DNA of 64,000 bases from Bacteroidia bacterium (GCA_030425425.1 JAUIAO010000025.1:1-64000), one strand, 5' to 3'; shown: positions 34,632 through 45,006, counted from the stretch's first letter. Notes: generated by a model from the letters alone, not told the origin. Numbers and translations are program-made.

Positions 34632-37600
34632 ATGAAAAAATATTTATTATCCGTGTTTGCTGGAGTCATGGCTGTCATAGCCTTCGGACAGCAAACAATA
34701 AATGGAACAGTGACTGATGCGGAAACTGGCGAGACCCTTCCAGGTGTGACAGTCATGGTAAAGGGTAAGGGAAATGTAGGAACCATCACCAACTTTGATG
34801 GATATTATGAACTAAAAGACAACAATCCAGAGCAAAAAATCCTAACACCTGAGGACGTTTTAGTCTTTTCGTTTGTTGGCTTTGCTCCTCAGGAGGTGAC
34901 AATTGGAGCACAATCTACCATTGATGTGGCTCTTGAACTGGATATTTCTGAGCTGGAGGAAGTAGTGGTGATCGGTTATGGTGTTCAGAAGAAAAAGGTA
35001 GTAACAGGAGCAATAGAAAGTATCTCCACAGAAGAAATTACGCAAACACCAGTTGTGTCAGCTACTCAGGCATTACAAGGACGTGCGGCGGGTGTACAAA
35101 TGACCAACCAATCAGGACAGCCAGGTGATCAGCCAAATATCATCATTCGTGGTATTGGTACCAATGGAGACGCAACTCCATTGTATTTGGTGGATGGAAT
35201 GGCTGTAAACAGCATTGATAACCTAAACCCTGCAGATATCAAATCCATGGAAGTGCTCAAAGATGCTGCTTCTACAGCGATTTATGGAGCGCGTGCTGCG
35301 AACGGCGTGGTTTTGATTACGACTAAGTCCGGTAACAAAGGAGGTAAATTCTCCATGACATACTCTGGTTATTACGGAATTCAGAATGCCGCTAAAACGG
35401 TGGATTTATTGAATGCTGATGAATATCAACAGATTATGGCACAAGCTGGTGCAAATTCCCTTACAGGCGACCCAATTGACCCTAACCAGGTTCCTGTAAA
35501 CAATACAGACTGGCAGAATGAACTTTATGCCAAGAACGTACCCATGCAGAGTCATTACATCGGTGTAGAAGGAGGAACAGAAAAGTCTTCATTTACCTCA
35601 AGTATCTCTTATTTTGATCAGGAAGGTATAGTAGGGGGTAGCAGATCCAAATTTGAAAGATATACTGCCAGACTCAATTCGAGAACTGACATCAATGACT
35701 ACATCAGCTGGGGTAATAACCTTACAGTGACACATCTGGAAACAAGAGGAGTAACCAGCAACGGAGCATTTAATGGAGCGATTGGTAGTGCACTAAATCT
35801 GGATCCACTCACTCCGGTTTATGAAACCGATCAAAATATCTTGAGCCAGGTTCCTTATTCTGCTGAGCCAGTGGTCACCAATGGTGCTGGGGATGTTTAC
35901 GGTATTTCGAATTATGTAGGTGGTGAGATTGTCAACCCTATGGCAAGATTGGAGCTTCAGAACGGAGTTGGTAAAAGAGATCAAGTTGTTGGAAATATTT
36001 TTGTTGAAGCTAAGCCAATAGAAGGTCTTACTCTGAAGTCTACTTTTGGTACAGATGTCATGTTCGGAGAAGGTAAAGGTTATACTCCATTATATTATTT
36101 GACTTCTACTACTAATAACATTGTAGCGACTAATGCCAATCAGTCTTATTACAGAGTTTCTACCATTCAGTGGGAAAATACAGCCATGTATCAAAAACAA
36201 TTCGGGCCTCATAAATTCAACTTCATGGTGGGTACTGGAATGATCGATAGAGATAACCGCTCTATGGGCGGAGGCGGTCAGGGAGTAAACACAGACAACC
36301 CTGATTTGATTTACCTTGATTTGACAGTAGACTCCACTCAACGAGTAGGAAGTAGCGCTTCAGAATACAGATTAGGTTCTATTTTTTCCCGTCTACTTTA
36401 TGACTACAATGAGCGAATTTCAATTGCGCTTACACAAAGAAGGGATGGGTCTTCCAACTTTGGTCCTAGCAACAAGTTCGGAAATTTCTACTCTGTAGGT
36501 GCTAGCTGGGTAATCAATGAAGAGCCTTTCTTCCCTAAGTGGAAAGAACTGAGTTTATTAAAGTTAAGAGCTTCCTGGGGACAGAATGGTAACGATAGAA
36601 TTGGGCAGTTTAGGTATGCACAGACAGTAAATTACAACATTGCATATAATTACAATAACGGGGCTGCACTTGGATCCTCACCAGGGTTGTTTGCCAGCTC
36701 CAATGTTCACTGGGAGTCTGCAGACCAGATTGATATTGCAGTGGATTTAGGATTGTTCAATAATCAATTAACGGCAACAGTTGACTACTACAAAAAGACA
36801 ACCAGAGACCTTTTACAGGTTCCGGTTTTTGAAGCTACCCTTGGATTGGATGCTGGAGAAAACAATGTTGGAGAAATGCTCAACGAAGGAGTGGAAATCA
36901 CCACACAGTGGAGAAGTTCAAAAGGGGATTTCAAATACTCGATTGAGGTAAATGCTACTCACAATAAGAATACCGCCACAAGAGTAGAAAATGGTACCAA
37001 CAACTTCCTTCCAGGTGCTTCTGCAGGTTTGAGAGGTGAAGTAACCCGATTAGTAGAAGGCGAGCCTGTGGTAAGTTTCTACGGATTTAAAACAGATGGT
37101 ATTTTCCAAAGTCAGGCAGATGTTTTTGCTCATATAAATGCTGAAGGTGATCCAATACAGCCGAGTGCAGTACCCGGTGATATTCGATTTGTGGATGTAA
37201 ACGGAGATGGCCGAATCAGTGATGATGACAGGACAGTAATCGGTAGTCCACTTCCTGATTGGACAGTAGGTTCAACTATTAACATGTCTTACAAAGGCAT
37301 TGATTTTGCAGCGTTGTTTACCGGAGTATTTGGTGTTGATCTTTATAATGCCATGAACCGACCGGATATCTATACATCCAATAGACAAGATTGGATCATG
37401 GATAGCTGGACTGAGGATAATCCTTCGAATACCATTCCTCGATTTATCGTCAATGATCCTAATAAAAACTACACCAGATCTACCGATATGTTGAACATCG
37501 AGAACGGATCATACCTGAGGTTAAAGAATATTCAGATAGGGTACACATTCCCTTCATATTTCCTGGAGAGAATGAAATCTTCCCATTGGAGAGTTTATGT

Positions 37601-37763
37601 GTCTGCTGATAACCTATTGACATTGACTGGATATAGCGGAGCAGATCCCGAAGTAGGTACTATTGCGAGCGATGGAAACATTTACATCCTTGATACAGGT
37701 ATCGATAGAGGTATTTACCCTCAGGCAAGGACCTTCAGAATTGGTACATCAATCACATTTTAA
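34632..37763 (+). CDS. SusC/RagA-type TonB-dependent outer-membrane transporter
   Basis: 1043 residues. A signal peptide (ending AFGQQ) is followed by a carboxypeptidase-D-like domain (TINGTVTDAETGETLPGVTVMVKG), a TonB box-like stretch and plug (about 115-225; EEVVVIGYGVQKKKVVTGAIESIS, LQGRAAGVQMT, IIIRGIG, LYLVDGM), and a 22-strand barrel ending in RTFRIGTSITF. It is the pore of a SusCD uptake complex, energised by TonB-ExbBD encoded elsewhere. The susD gene follows after 12 bases. The substrate is inferred from the enzymes around it to be beta-1,3/1,6-glucan oligosaccharides. Confidence 0.96.
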   Translation: MKKYLLSVFAGVMAVIAFGQQTINGTVTDAETGETLPGVTVMVKGKGNVGTITNFDGYYELKDNNPEQKILTPEDVLVFSFVGFAPQEVTIGAQSTIDVALELDISELEEVVVIGYGVQKKKVVTGAIESISTEEITQTPVVSATQALQGRAAGVQMTNQSGQPGDQPNIIIRGIGTNGDATPLYLVDGMAVNSIDNLNPADIKSMEVLKDAASTAIYGARAANGVVLITTKSGNKGGKFSMTYSGYYGIQNAAKTVDLLNADEYQQIMAQAGANSLTGDPIDPNQVPVNNTDWQNELYAKNVPMQSHYIGVEGGTEKSSFTSSISYFDQEGIVGGSRSKFERYTARLNSRTDINDYISWGNNLTVTHLETRGVTSNGAFNGAIGSALNLDPLTPVYETDQNILSQVPYSAEPVVTNGAGDVYGISNYVGGEIVNPMARLELQNGVGKRDQVVGNIFVEAKPIEGLTLKSTFGTDVMFGEGKGYTPLYYLTSTTNNIVATNANQSYYRVSTIQWENTAMYQKQFGPHKFNFMVGTGMIDRDNRSMGGGGQGVNTDNPDLIYLDLTVDSTQRVGSSASEYRLGSIFSRLLYDYNERISIALTQRRDGSSNFGPSNKFGNFYSVGASWVINEEPFFPKWKELSLLKLRASWGQNGNDRIGQFRYAQTVNYNIAYNYNNGAALGSSPGLFASSNVHWESADQIDIAVDLGLFNNQLTATVDYYKKTTRDLLQVPVFEATLGLDAGENNVGEMLNEGVEITTQWRSSKGDFKYSIEVNATHNKNTATRVENGTNNFLPGASAGLRGEVTRLVEGEPVVSFYGFKTDGIFQSQADVFAHINAEGDPIQPSAVPGDIRFVDVNGDGRISDDDRTVIGSPLPDWTVGSTINMSYKGIDFAALFTGVFGVDLYNAMNRPDIYTSNRQDWIMDSWTEDNPSNTIPRFIVNDPNKNYTRSTDMLNIENGSYLRLKNIQIGYTFPSYFLERMKSSHWRVYVSADNLLTLTGYSGADPEVGTIASDGNIYILDTGIDRGIYPQARTFRIGTSITF

Positions 37764-37775
37764 AAAGAAACTGAC

Positions 37776-39326
37776 ATGAAAAAAATATTTATTCTTACGA
37801 TATCTCTTGTCATTCTTTCAGGGTGTTCAAAAGATTATTTGACACTGGATCCTCAGGGAACAGTATTCGCAAGCAACTATTACACTACACTTGATAGAGT
37901 AGAGGAATCATTGGTGAGTACCTATGACGTACTAGGCTGGCAAAAAGGGCCAGGCTTGGCATGGTCTCCATATCTGGTTTTGGCAGAAGCTATGTCTGAT
38001 GATGCTTACGGCGGAGGTCAAGATGCCGGTGATGGAGCAGAAGAAGATGAATTCAACAGATTTACATTCTCCACTGCCAATGAGGTAATCAGGTCTATTT
38101 GGAAGAGAAATTACTTTGGAATATATAGAGCTAATTTTACCATCGATAAAGCTATGGCCTTAGAAGGAGTAGATCCAACTGAGGTAGACAGAGTAGTGGC
38201 TGAGGCTAAATTTTTGAGAGCTTTCTATCATTTCGAATTGGTAAGGTTCTTTGAAAATATCAAGCTTATTGACTTTTTACCAGAAGCTGATGCTGATGTC
38301 AAAATCCCTCAGAGTGCTCCTTCAGAAGTCTATAACTTTATTGCAAGTGACCTTGTAGAGGCAATTCCGAATTTACCAACGGCAATTGGTACTGGTCGTG
38401 CTACAAAATGGGCCGCACAGTCTTTACTGGCAAGAGTTTATCTTTTTGAGAAAGGATTTTATGGCAATGGCATTTCTGCGGGATCGCAAACTATTGATGA
38501 TGCTTATGTAATGACTCAGTTGAATGATGTGATTGACAATAGTGGTCATGATCTTCTGGCTGATTATGATCAATTGTTTCTCGCAGCGAATGAGTACTCT
38601 ATCGAGAATGTGTTTGAAGTAGGGTATGCTGGTGAGCCCGTAGGTGGCGACTGGGGTTCTGAGCAATTTATTGAAGGCAACCTTGCGGCGCAGATGATGG
38701 GACCAAGAGTAACCGGCGGAAGTACATATTACAGAGGTTGGGCATTTGCTATGATTTCTAATAAGCTATTTCAGGATATGCAAGGAGATCCAAGACTGGA
38801 TGCTACTATTTTGACAGAAGCGCAGATTCTTTCTGAGACGGGTACAACATTGAATAAAGGTTCCTATCAATATACAGGGCTGTATAATAACAAATACACT
38901 ACCCGACTGGAAGATAGAGGTACCATAGGAACACCTGAACTGCACAACATGACAAACTACCGTGTGATAAGATTTGCGGACGTGCTCTTGATGGCCGCAG
39001 AGATCAGTCAGGATGTGAGTTACATGAACAGGGTAAGAGATCGAGTGGGCTTGGCACCGCTTGGAGCATACACTGAAGATGCACTTTTTGAAGAACGTCG
39101 CAAAGAATTGGCCGGTGAAGGTCTCAGGTATTACGATGTTCTAAGAAGAGGGCTAGCTACTGCACAACAGGAGTTAACCATCACCAATGATATAGGTACA
39201 TTTTACACTGGAGATGATGCAGACTATGAAGTACAGTTTGGTGCAGGTTTCAGTGGATTTTTACCAATTCCACAGGCAGAGATCGAACTGGCCGATGGTA
39301 CATTGAAACAGAACGAGGGTTATTGA
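37776..39326 (+). CDS. SusD/RagB-family surface glycan-binding lipoprotein
   Basis: 516 residues with a lipobox (LSGCSKDYLTLDPQG), the classic SusD N-terminus. Helical TPR-like repeats follow (AKFLRAFYHFELVRFF, TKWAAQSLLARVYLFE). The end has LFEERRKELAGEGLRYYDVLRRG and LPIPQAEIELADGTLKQNEGY, both typical of the family. It forms the lid on the SusC barrel and captures oligosaccharides at the cell surface. A terminator-like hairpin follows the stop. Confidence 0.96.
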   Translation: MKKIFILTISLVILSGCSKDYLTLDPQGTVFASNYYTTLDRVEESLVSTYDVLGWQKGPGLAWSPYLVLAEAMSDDAYGGGQDAGDGAEEDEFNRFTFSTANEVIRSIWKRNYFGIYRANFTIDKAMALEGVDPTEVDRVVAEAKFLRAFYHFELVRFFENIKLIDFLPEADADVKIPQSAPSEVYNFIASDLVEAIPNLPTAIGTGRATKWAAQSLLARVYLFEKGFYGNGISAGSQTIDDAYVMTQLNDVIDNSGHDLLADYDQLFLAANEYSIENVFEVGYAGEPVGGDWGSEQFIEGNLAAQMMGPRVTGGSTYYRGWAFAMISNKLFQDMQGDPRLDATILTEAQILSETGTTLNKGSYQYTGLYNNKYTTRLEDRGTIGTPELHNMTNYRVIRFADVLLMAAEISQDVSYMNRVRDRVGLAPLGAYTEDALFEERRKELAGEGLRYYDVLRRGLATAQQELTITNDIGTFYTGDDADYEVQFGAGFSGFLPIPQAEIELADGTLKQNEGY

Positions 39327-39342
39327 TTTCGTTTTGATTAAG

Positions 39343-39367
39343 AAGAGGGGGAGGTTTTTCCCCTCTT
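39343..39367 (+). terminator. Terminator-like hairpin after susD
   Basis: aagagggg (39343-39350) pairs with cccctctt (39360-39367) across a 9-base loop and is followed by a T-rich tctttc stretch. It may attenuate transcription between the uptake genes and the MFS/glycosidase genes. Confidence 0.65.
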
Positions 39368-39394
39368 TCTTTCACATTTTCTAAGCACTACCTC

Positions 39395-40831
39395 ATGAAC
39401 ACTGGAGCTACCACACCTTTGGCAACAGACAGGGTTTCTTTTGGCCAAAAATTAGCCTATGGAACGGGAAACCTGGTTTTGAACCTGTTACCTGCCTCTT
39501 TAAATATCTTTATGTTTTTCCTGGTGACCGCCTTTGGAATGGATCCATTTCTGGCTGGCTTGCTAGGAGGACTTCCGAGATTGTTTGATGCCATCACAGA
39601 CCCTATTATGGGTTTCATCACAGACAATACGCAATCCAGATGGGGTAGAAGAAGGCCTTACATAGTGATAGGAGCGATAGCCAGTGGAGTCATTTTTGCA
39701 TTACTCTGGCAGCTAAATGCGGACCATACATCAGTTTATAACTTCTGGTACTTCCTCGTATTTTCTCTGCTTTTTACGCTTGGTAACACCACGTATGCTA
39801 CACCTTTTGTAGGTCTGGGGTATGAAATGACCACCGATTACAACGAACGTACCAGGCTTATGGCTTTTTCTCAGACGATGGGTCAGATTGCCTGGATGAT
39901 TGTGCCATGGTTTTGGGTGATTGTAGCAGATCCAGACCTATTTGCCGATCAGGGACAAGGCGTCAGGCAGCTATCAATAATTGTTGGGGGTATCTGTATT
40001 TTTCTAGGCATATTGCCCGGATTGTTTACGAAAGGTTTGGATTCCTCTCAGATGGAGAATAGAGCAGAATTGAATTGGAAAAACATGCTCAAAAACCTAA
40101 AAAGCTTATTAAAGAGTATTGTTCAGATCACCAAAAACAAGCCATTTTTAAGGCTCTGCGGAGCTACATTTTTAGTTTTTAATGGTTTCAATCTTGTTGC
40201 AGGGTTCGTTTATTTCATCATCGTATTTCACATGTTTGATGGTGATTATGGACTTACTGGTTCATGGCCAGCGTGGTTTTCTACTATGAGCGCTGTGGCC
40301 ACTGCATTTCTTGTGATTCCGATTATCTCCTGGATGTCTAATAAGATTGGAAAACGAAATGCTTTTATCGTTTCCACGGTTCTATCCATTATCGGTTATA
40401 TCCTGAAATGGTGGGGATTTAGTGATTCTAACGCCTGGTTGATTTTCATGCCAATTCCGCTGATGTCTTTCGGAATTGGAGGATTATTCACCTTAATGAT
40501 GAGCATGACCGCAGATGTTTGTGATCTGGACGAACTGAGGAATGGTCAGCCAAGAAAAGAAGGAACATTTGGAGCGATCTATTGGCTCATGGTGAAGATT
40601 GGTCAAGCCATTGCTCTGATCATTGGTGGTGCGGTTTTGAAATTTGTCGGCTTTGAAGCTGGCGCTGAGACACAGACGGTTGAGGCCATGACCAACTTAA
40701 GGCTTGCAGATATTATCATTCCATCAGCTGCGGCATTTTTAGCCATCGTGGTGATGTGGGGATACAATCTGAGTGAAGAAAGAGTCAAAGAAATAAAAGA
40801 CGAGCTGATTGCAAGAAGAGGCGAATTATAA
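39395..40831 (+). CDS. MFS sugar transporter of the glycoside-pentoside-hexuronide (MelB/GPH) group
   Basis: 478 residues, 12 transmembrane helices. FGQKLAYGTGNLVLNLLPAS at the start, DAITDPIMGFITDNTQSRWGRRRPYIVIGAI and the late DVCDLDELRNGQPRKEGTFGAIYWLMVKIG match the GPH family of cation-coupled sugar symporters (MelB, LacS, and plant/bacterial SUC-like relatives). It is an inner-membrane carrier, here most likely for beta-glucan oligosaccharides entering the cytoplasm. It lies 12 bases before the GH17 gene. Confidence 0.92.
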   Translation: MNTGATTPLATDRVSFGQKLAYGTGNLVLNLLPASLNIFMFFLVTAFGMDPFLAGLLGGLPRLFDAITDPIMGFITDNTQSRWGRRRPYIVIGAIASGVIFALLWQLNADHTSVYNFWYFLVFSLLFTLGNTTYATPFVGLGYEMTTDYNERTRLMAFSQTMGQIAWMIVPWFWVIVADPDLFADQGQGVRQLSIIVGGICIFLGILPGLFTKGLDSSQMENRAELNWKNMLKNLKSLLKSIVQITKNKPFLRLCGATFLVFNGFNLVAGFVYFIIVFHMFDGDYGLTGSWPAWFSTMSAVATAFLVIPIISWMSNKIGKRNAFIVSTVLSIIGYILKWWGFSDSNAWLIFMPIPLMSFGIGGLFTLMMSMTADVCDLDELRNGQPRKEGTFGAIYWLMVKIGQAIALIIGGAVLKFVGFEAGAETQTVEAMTNLRLADIIIPSAAAFLAIVVMWGYNLSEERVKEIKDELIARRGEL

Positions 40832-40843
40832 AATCATACAGTC

Positions 40844-42094
40844 ATGAATAGACTTATCAATATCACATTATTCACATTGATAGCTGTTTTTACAATTAAT
40901 TGTACAGAAAACAAACCTATGAATACATCCAAATCTGCTGCTGAAATCCTGGGAAACCCAGACTACCCTGCCATGTGTTTCGGGGGTTTTCGTGAGACCA
41001 CCAGAGATATAGTGCCATCTGTAAATGAGCTAAAAGAAGATCTGAGGATCATGGATGCTATGGGCATAAAAGTACTGCGGACATACAATACTACAGGTGA
41101 TAACCAGGTGGCGAATTTATTGCAAGCAATACAGGAGTTAAAAGTAGAAAAAGAAGCTTTTGAAATGTATGTCATGCTCGGTGCGTGGATTCAGTGCTAT
41201 GCCGAAGGAGATTCCGTCAATCATGACTTGGAGAACATTACTTCTAATAGAGCTGAAATGGAGGAGGCGATAAAGCTGGCAAAAAAATACCCGGATATTG
41301 TCAAAATGATTGCGGTAGGTAATGAAGCGATGGTACACTGGCAGTGGTACCATGTAAGCCCATCAATTATTCTGAAATGGGTGAATTACTTACAAGAACT
41401 CAAAGAAAAAGGAGAACTACAGCAAGATTTGTGGGTGACGAGTTCTGACAACTTTGCCTCATGGGGAGGTGGAGGTATGGAGTACCATAAAGAAGACCTC
41501 AATAAGCTTATAGAAGCTGTGGACTATGTAGCCTTCCATACTTATCCATTTCATGATACACATTATACGCCCGACTATTGGGTAAGACCAGATACGATTG
41601 AATACGAGTCGAATCTGGATGCAGCAAAAGATGGAATGAAGCGAGCAAAAGATTATGCCGTTTCACAATATCAAGGGGTCAAAGCCTATGTCGAGAGTCT
41701 GGGAATTGAAAATAAACCTATTCATCTGACCGAAACAGGCTGGGCGAGTGTGACCAATGAGCTGTATGGGGATGACGGGTCCAGGGCAGCGGATGAGTAT
41801 AAGCAGAAATTGTACTATGATCAGATTCTGGAATGGTCTGAAAAAGAAGGAGTGACTTGTTTCTACTTTCAAATTTTCGACGAGCCATGGAAGGATGCTA
41901 ATAACCCATTGGGCTCTGAAAATCACTTTGGTTTAATTGATATCAATGGACAAGCGAAATATGCCATTTGGGATCTTGTGGATCAAGGGGTATTTGAAGG
42001 ACTAGAGCGAGGAGGAAACCCAATTACTAAATCTTTCAATGGTGATGAAGAGGAACTGATGCAAACTGTGCTGCCTCCAAAAACTTTTGAATAA
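40844..42094 (+). CDS. GH17-like beta-1,3-glucanase lipoprotein
   Basis: 416 residues. A lipoprotein signal (FTINCTENK) is followed by a TIM-barrel domain with LRTYNTTGDN, IAVGNEAMVHW (E161 as acid/base in the GNE motif), VAFHTYPFHD and PIHLTETGWAS (E297 as nucleophile in TETGW), then VTCFYFQIFDEPWK. These are the signature elements of clan GH-A family GH17. It probably cleaves or transglycosylates beta-1,3-glucan in the periplasm or at the outer membrane. A second, leaderless GH17-like gene lies at 48453, so the locus seems to have one enzyme on each side of the inner membrane. Confidence 0.88.
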   Translation: MNRLINITLFTLIAVFTINCTENKPMNTSKSAAEILGNPDYPAMCFGGFRETTRDIVPSVNELKEDLRIMDAMGIKVLRTYNTTGDNQVANLLQAIQELKVEKEAFEMYVMLGAWIQCYAEGDSVNHDLENITSNRAEMEEAIKLAKKYPDIVKMIAVGNEAMVHWQWYHVSPSIILKWVNYLQELKEKGELQQDLWVTSSDNFASWGGGGMEYHKEDLNKLIEAVDYVAFHTYPFHDTHYTPDYWVRPDTIEYESNLDAAKDGMKRAKDYAVSQYQGVKAYVESLGIENKPIHLTETGWASVTNELYGDDGSRAADEYKQKLYYDQILEWSEKEGVTCFYFQIFDEPWKDANNPLGSENHFGLIDINGQAKYAIWDLVDQGVFEGLERGGNPITKSFNGDEEELMQTVLPPKTFE

Positions 42095-42109
42095 AAATCA
42101 ACTAAGACT

Positions 42110-43423
42110 ATGCGGACATCTATAGTTTCACTTTTATTAATCCTATTGATATCATCAGCTTGTACCACAGATATGAATGATAACCAGCAGGAAAATAACC
42201 TGCAACCAATAAAAGTTGAGATCAGACAGGAAAATGGAGCATATCAGATCTACAGAGGAGGCGAACCATATTCATTTAATGGCGCAGGACTGGGTGGTGA
42301 TATTCGATCACTGAAACGTCATGGAGGCAATTCATTCAGAACATGGGGAGTGGGAAACAGACGTCAGTCTGGCATGGAAGTACTGGATGACGCGCAGGCT
42401 CATGGCATGACCGTAACTATGTGTATCTGGGTTAGTCCGGAAAGACATGGAATGGATTATAACAACGAAGAACAAGTCGCTGAGCAATTTGAACGAATCA
42501 AAGAAGAGGTATTGGCGCACAAAGATCATCCCGCATTATTGATGTGGTCTATTGGCAATGAATTAAACCTGAACTATACCAATCCAAAAGTATATGAAGC
42601 AGTAAACGAAATTTCAAAGTGGATACATGAAGTAGATCCATATCACCCTACCACTACCACACTGGCATCTATGAATGCCGATGTAGTGAAAAATGTGATG
42701 GAATATGCGCCGGACTTGGATGTGCTGAGTGTGCAGGTGTATGGTGATTTGTTTGCACTACAAGAAATGATAGAAGCATCAGGCTGGGAGAAGCCGCTTA
42801 TGGTTACAGAATGGGGTACAATCGGTCATTGGGAAATGCCATCCACAGAGTGGGGAGCACCAATAGAGCAAACAAGCACCGAAAAAGCTGCTACCTACCT
42901 CAAAGGTTATAACAAATCAATAAAGCCATTTACAGATCAAATAATCGGAAATTATGTTTTTCTCTGGGGGCAGAAACAAGAACGGACTCCTACCTGGTAC
43001 GGTTTGTTTCTTGAAGGCGGAGAGGAAACAGAATCTATAGATGTGATGCACTACATCTGGAATGGTGAATGGCCAGAAAACCGAACTCCTAAGCTCAATG
43101 AGATGACTTTGGATGGAAAGCAATCCCGAGACAATGTTTATCTACAGCCAGATCAAGAGTACCCTGCAGCGGTAAATACTTACGATTATGAAAACGATTC
43201 GCTGATCTACAAGTGGGTGATTATGAGAGAAAGTGAAGCTACTGAAGAAGGTGGCGATCGCGAAGAGATTCCAGAACATATTGGCACCATTGAGAGTGCT
43301 ACTTCATCGGAAATCACCTTGACCACTCCTTCTGATGAGGGAGCCTATAGACTATTCGTATATGTGTTCGATGGGAACAACCATGCTGCACATGCCAATA
43401 TTCCATTTTTTGTCAGAAAATAA
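42110..43423 (+). CDS. Clan GH-A glycoside hydrolase lipoprotein, GH2- or GH158-like, family uncertain
   Basis: 437 residues. A lipoprotein signal (ISSACTTD) leads to a TIM barrel starting YSFNGAGLGGDIRSLKRHGGNSFRTWG. Catalytic candidates are E151 (LLMWSIGNELN) and E234 (LMVTEWGTIGHWE), 83 residues apart. The last 100 residues look Ig-like (AVNTYDYENDSLIYKWVIMRES ... GAYRLFVYVFDGNNHAAHANIPFF). The barrel alone resembles GH2, but the usual jelly-roll and sandwich domains are missing. The layout of barrel plus C-terminal Ig-like domain, and the 83-residue spacing, recall what I remember of GH158 endo-beta-1,3-glucanases; this is unverified. Neighbours on both sides act on beta-glucan. It overlaps the next gene by one base. 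Confidence 0.75.
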   Translation: MRTSIVSLLLILLISSACTTDMNDNQQENNLQPIKVEIRQENGAYQIYRGGEPYSFNGAGLGGDIRSLKRHGGNSFRTWGVGNRRQSGMEVLDDAQAHGMTVTMCIWVSPERHGMDYNNEEQVAEQFERIKEEVLAHKDHPALLMWSIGNELNLNYTNPKVYEAVNEISKWIHEVDPYHPTTTTLASMNADVVKNVMEYAPDLDVLSVQVYGDLFALQEMIEASGWEKPLMVTEWGTIGHWEMPSTEWGAPIEQTSTEKAATYLKGYNKSIKPFTDQIIGNYVFLWGQKQERTPTWYGLFLEGGEETESIDVMHYIWNGEWPENRTPKLNEMTLDGKQSRDNVYLQPDQEYPAAVNTYDYENDSLIYKWVIMRESEATEEGGDREEIPEHIGTIESATSSEITLTTPSDEGAYRLFVYVFDGNNHAAHANIPFFVRK

Positions 43424-44940
43424 TGAAAGCTAACATTTTCCATATCGCTTCATTCTTCACCTTGAGTGCTTGCTGTATCTTTTTGAGTGCTTGTTCGGTT
43501 GAAAATAAATCTGAGATGAATCTCCAAATTTTCGAAACTTCTGCTGCGGGAAACAAAATGCAACCGCTTGAATTTTCTGCAATAGAAAAAACACCAGATG
43601 CTGTGATTTCGGTAGATCCGCAGGTGAAATTCCAAACGATCACCGGCTTTGGAGGATCGTTTACTGAAGCGAGTGCCTATCTATTGAATCAATTGAGTCA
43701 GGCAAATCGTGATGCTATTCTCAAAGCGTATTTTGGTGATGATGGAGCACGATATTCCCTCACCAGAACGCATATCAATTCTTGTGATTTTTCATTGTCT
43801 AACTATTCATATGCCCCCGTGGCGGGTGATAAAGAGTTGGAGCATTTCAGTATTGATGAAGATCGTGATGACATCATTCCAATGATCAAAGATGCAATGG
43901 CCGTATCTAAAGACGGATTCAAGATTATCTCTTCTCCATGGACAGCTCCACCTTGGATGAAAGACAACAATAGTTATGTGGGTGGAAAACTACTTCCTGA
44001 GTATTACCAGACCTGGGCCAATTTCTTCGTGAAATATTTGGATGCCTATGAAGCCGAAGGTATCGATATCTGGGCAGTAACAGTAGAAAACGAACCACTT
44101 GGTAACGGGAATAACTGGGAAAGTATGAACTTTTCTCCAGAGGAAATGACTGATTTTGTTGTGAACTATATGGGCCCGACATTTCAGCAAAATGAAGTTA
44201 AAACCAAGATTTTTGGGTATGACCAGAATAGGGGAGAGGAGCTCAAACATTGGGCGGATGTGATGTACGCCAACGAAGAGACATCTAAATACTTTGATGG
44301 TATGGCTATTCACTGGTATGCCAGTACGTATGATTATTTTCCAGAGTCCCTTACTCACACACATCAAAAAGCACCAGGTAAACATCTGATCAACTCAGAA
44401 GCTTGTGTAGATGCAGAAGTTCCCAAATGGAATGATGATTCATGGTACTGGTCTAAAGAAGCTACGGACTGGGGCTGGACATGGGCTCCGGAAGATCAGA
44501 AATATCTCCACCCGAAGTATGTACCTGTGTACCGATACGCCAGAAATATCATTGGTTCTCTCAACAATTGGGTGGATGGTTGGGTTGATTGGAATATGGT
44601 GCTGGATCGTCAGGGTGGTCCCAATTGGTTTAAAAACTGGTGTGTAGCTCCTGTAATAGTAGATCCGGAGGCTGATGAAGTGTATTTCACGCCATTGTAT
44701 CATGCGCTTTCTCATTTCAGCAGGTATATCAGACCGGGTGCGATCAGAATTGGGTTTGAAAACTCATCTGAAACATTGATGAGCACCGCTACTCAGAATC
44801 CAGATGGGAGCATCGTCATAGTGTTGCTGAATATGGAGGAACAACCGCTAACCGTTGATATCAGGTTGGAAAATCAAAATAAAAAAATTCGCATTGATGG
44901 ACAAGCGATTCAGACAATCGTGATTCCTGCAGCGAATTGA
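43423..44940 (+). CDS. GH30 family beta-glucosidase/beta-1,6-glucanase lipoprotein
   Basis: 505 residues with a lipobox (LSACSVENK). The TIM barrel opens with QTITGFGGSFTEASAYLL. Acid/base E224 is in VTVENEPLGNGNNWESM and nucleophile E326 in LINSEACVD; the C-terminal beta sandwich follows (SHFSRYIRPGAIRIG, IVIVLLNMEEQPL). This is GH30 (subfamily 1 or 3 type). In laminarin loci such enzymes remove beta-1,6-linked glucose branches or cut beta-1,6-glucan. Its start codon overlaps the preceding stop (taatg), so the two enzymes are translationally coupled. Confidence 0.92.
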   Translation: MKANIFHIASFFTLSACCIFLSACSVENKSEMNLQIFETSAAGNKMQPLEFSAIEKTPDAVISVDPQVKFQTITGFGGSFTEASAYLLNQLSQANRDAILKAYFGDDGARYSLTRTHINSCDFSLSNYSYAPVAGDKELEHFSIDEDRDDIIPMIKDAMAVSKDGFKIISSPWTAPPWMKDNNSYVGGKLLPEYYQTWANFFVKYLDAYEAEGIDIWAVTVENEPLGNGNNWESMNFSPEEMTDFVVNYMGPTFQQNEVKTKIFGYDQNRGEELKHWADVMYANEETSKYFDGMAIHWYASTYDYFPESLTHTHQKAPGKHLINSEACVDAEVPKWNDDSWYWSKEATDWGWTWAPEDQKYLHPKYVPVYRYARNIIGSLNNWVDGWVDWNMVLDRQGGPNWFKNWCVAPVIVDPEADEVYFTPLYHALSHFSRYIRPGAIRIGFENSSETLMSTATQNPDGSIVIVLLNMEEQPLTVDIRLENQNKKIRIDGQAIQTIVIPAAN

Positions 44941-45006
44941 AATGCCAAAAACGACCGTCAAGGAAGGTCGTGAATTAAATAATAGAACCACACAAGTCAA
45001 TCAACT

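Noticed and set aside
43990-44385. Minus-strand frames within the GH30 gene
   Set aside because: They overlap the catalytic region of an intact GH30 enzyme and look like antisense artefacts.
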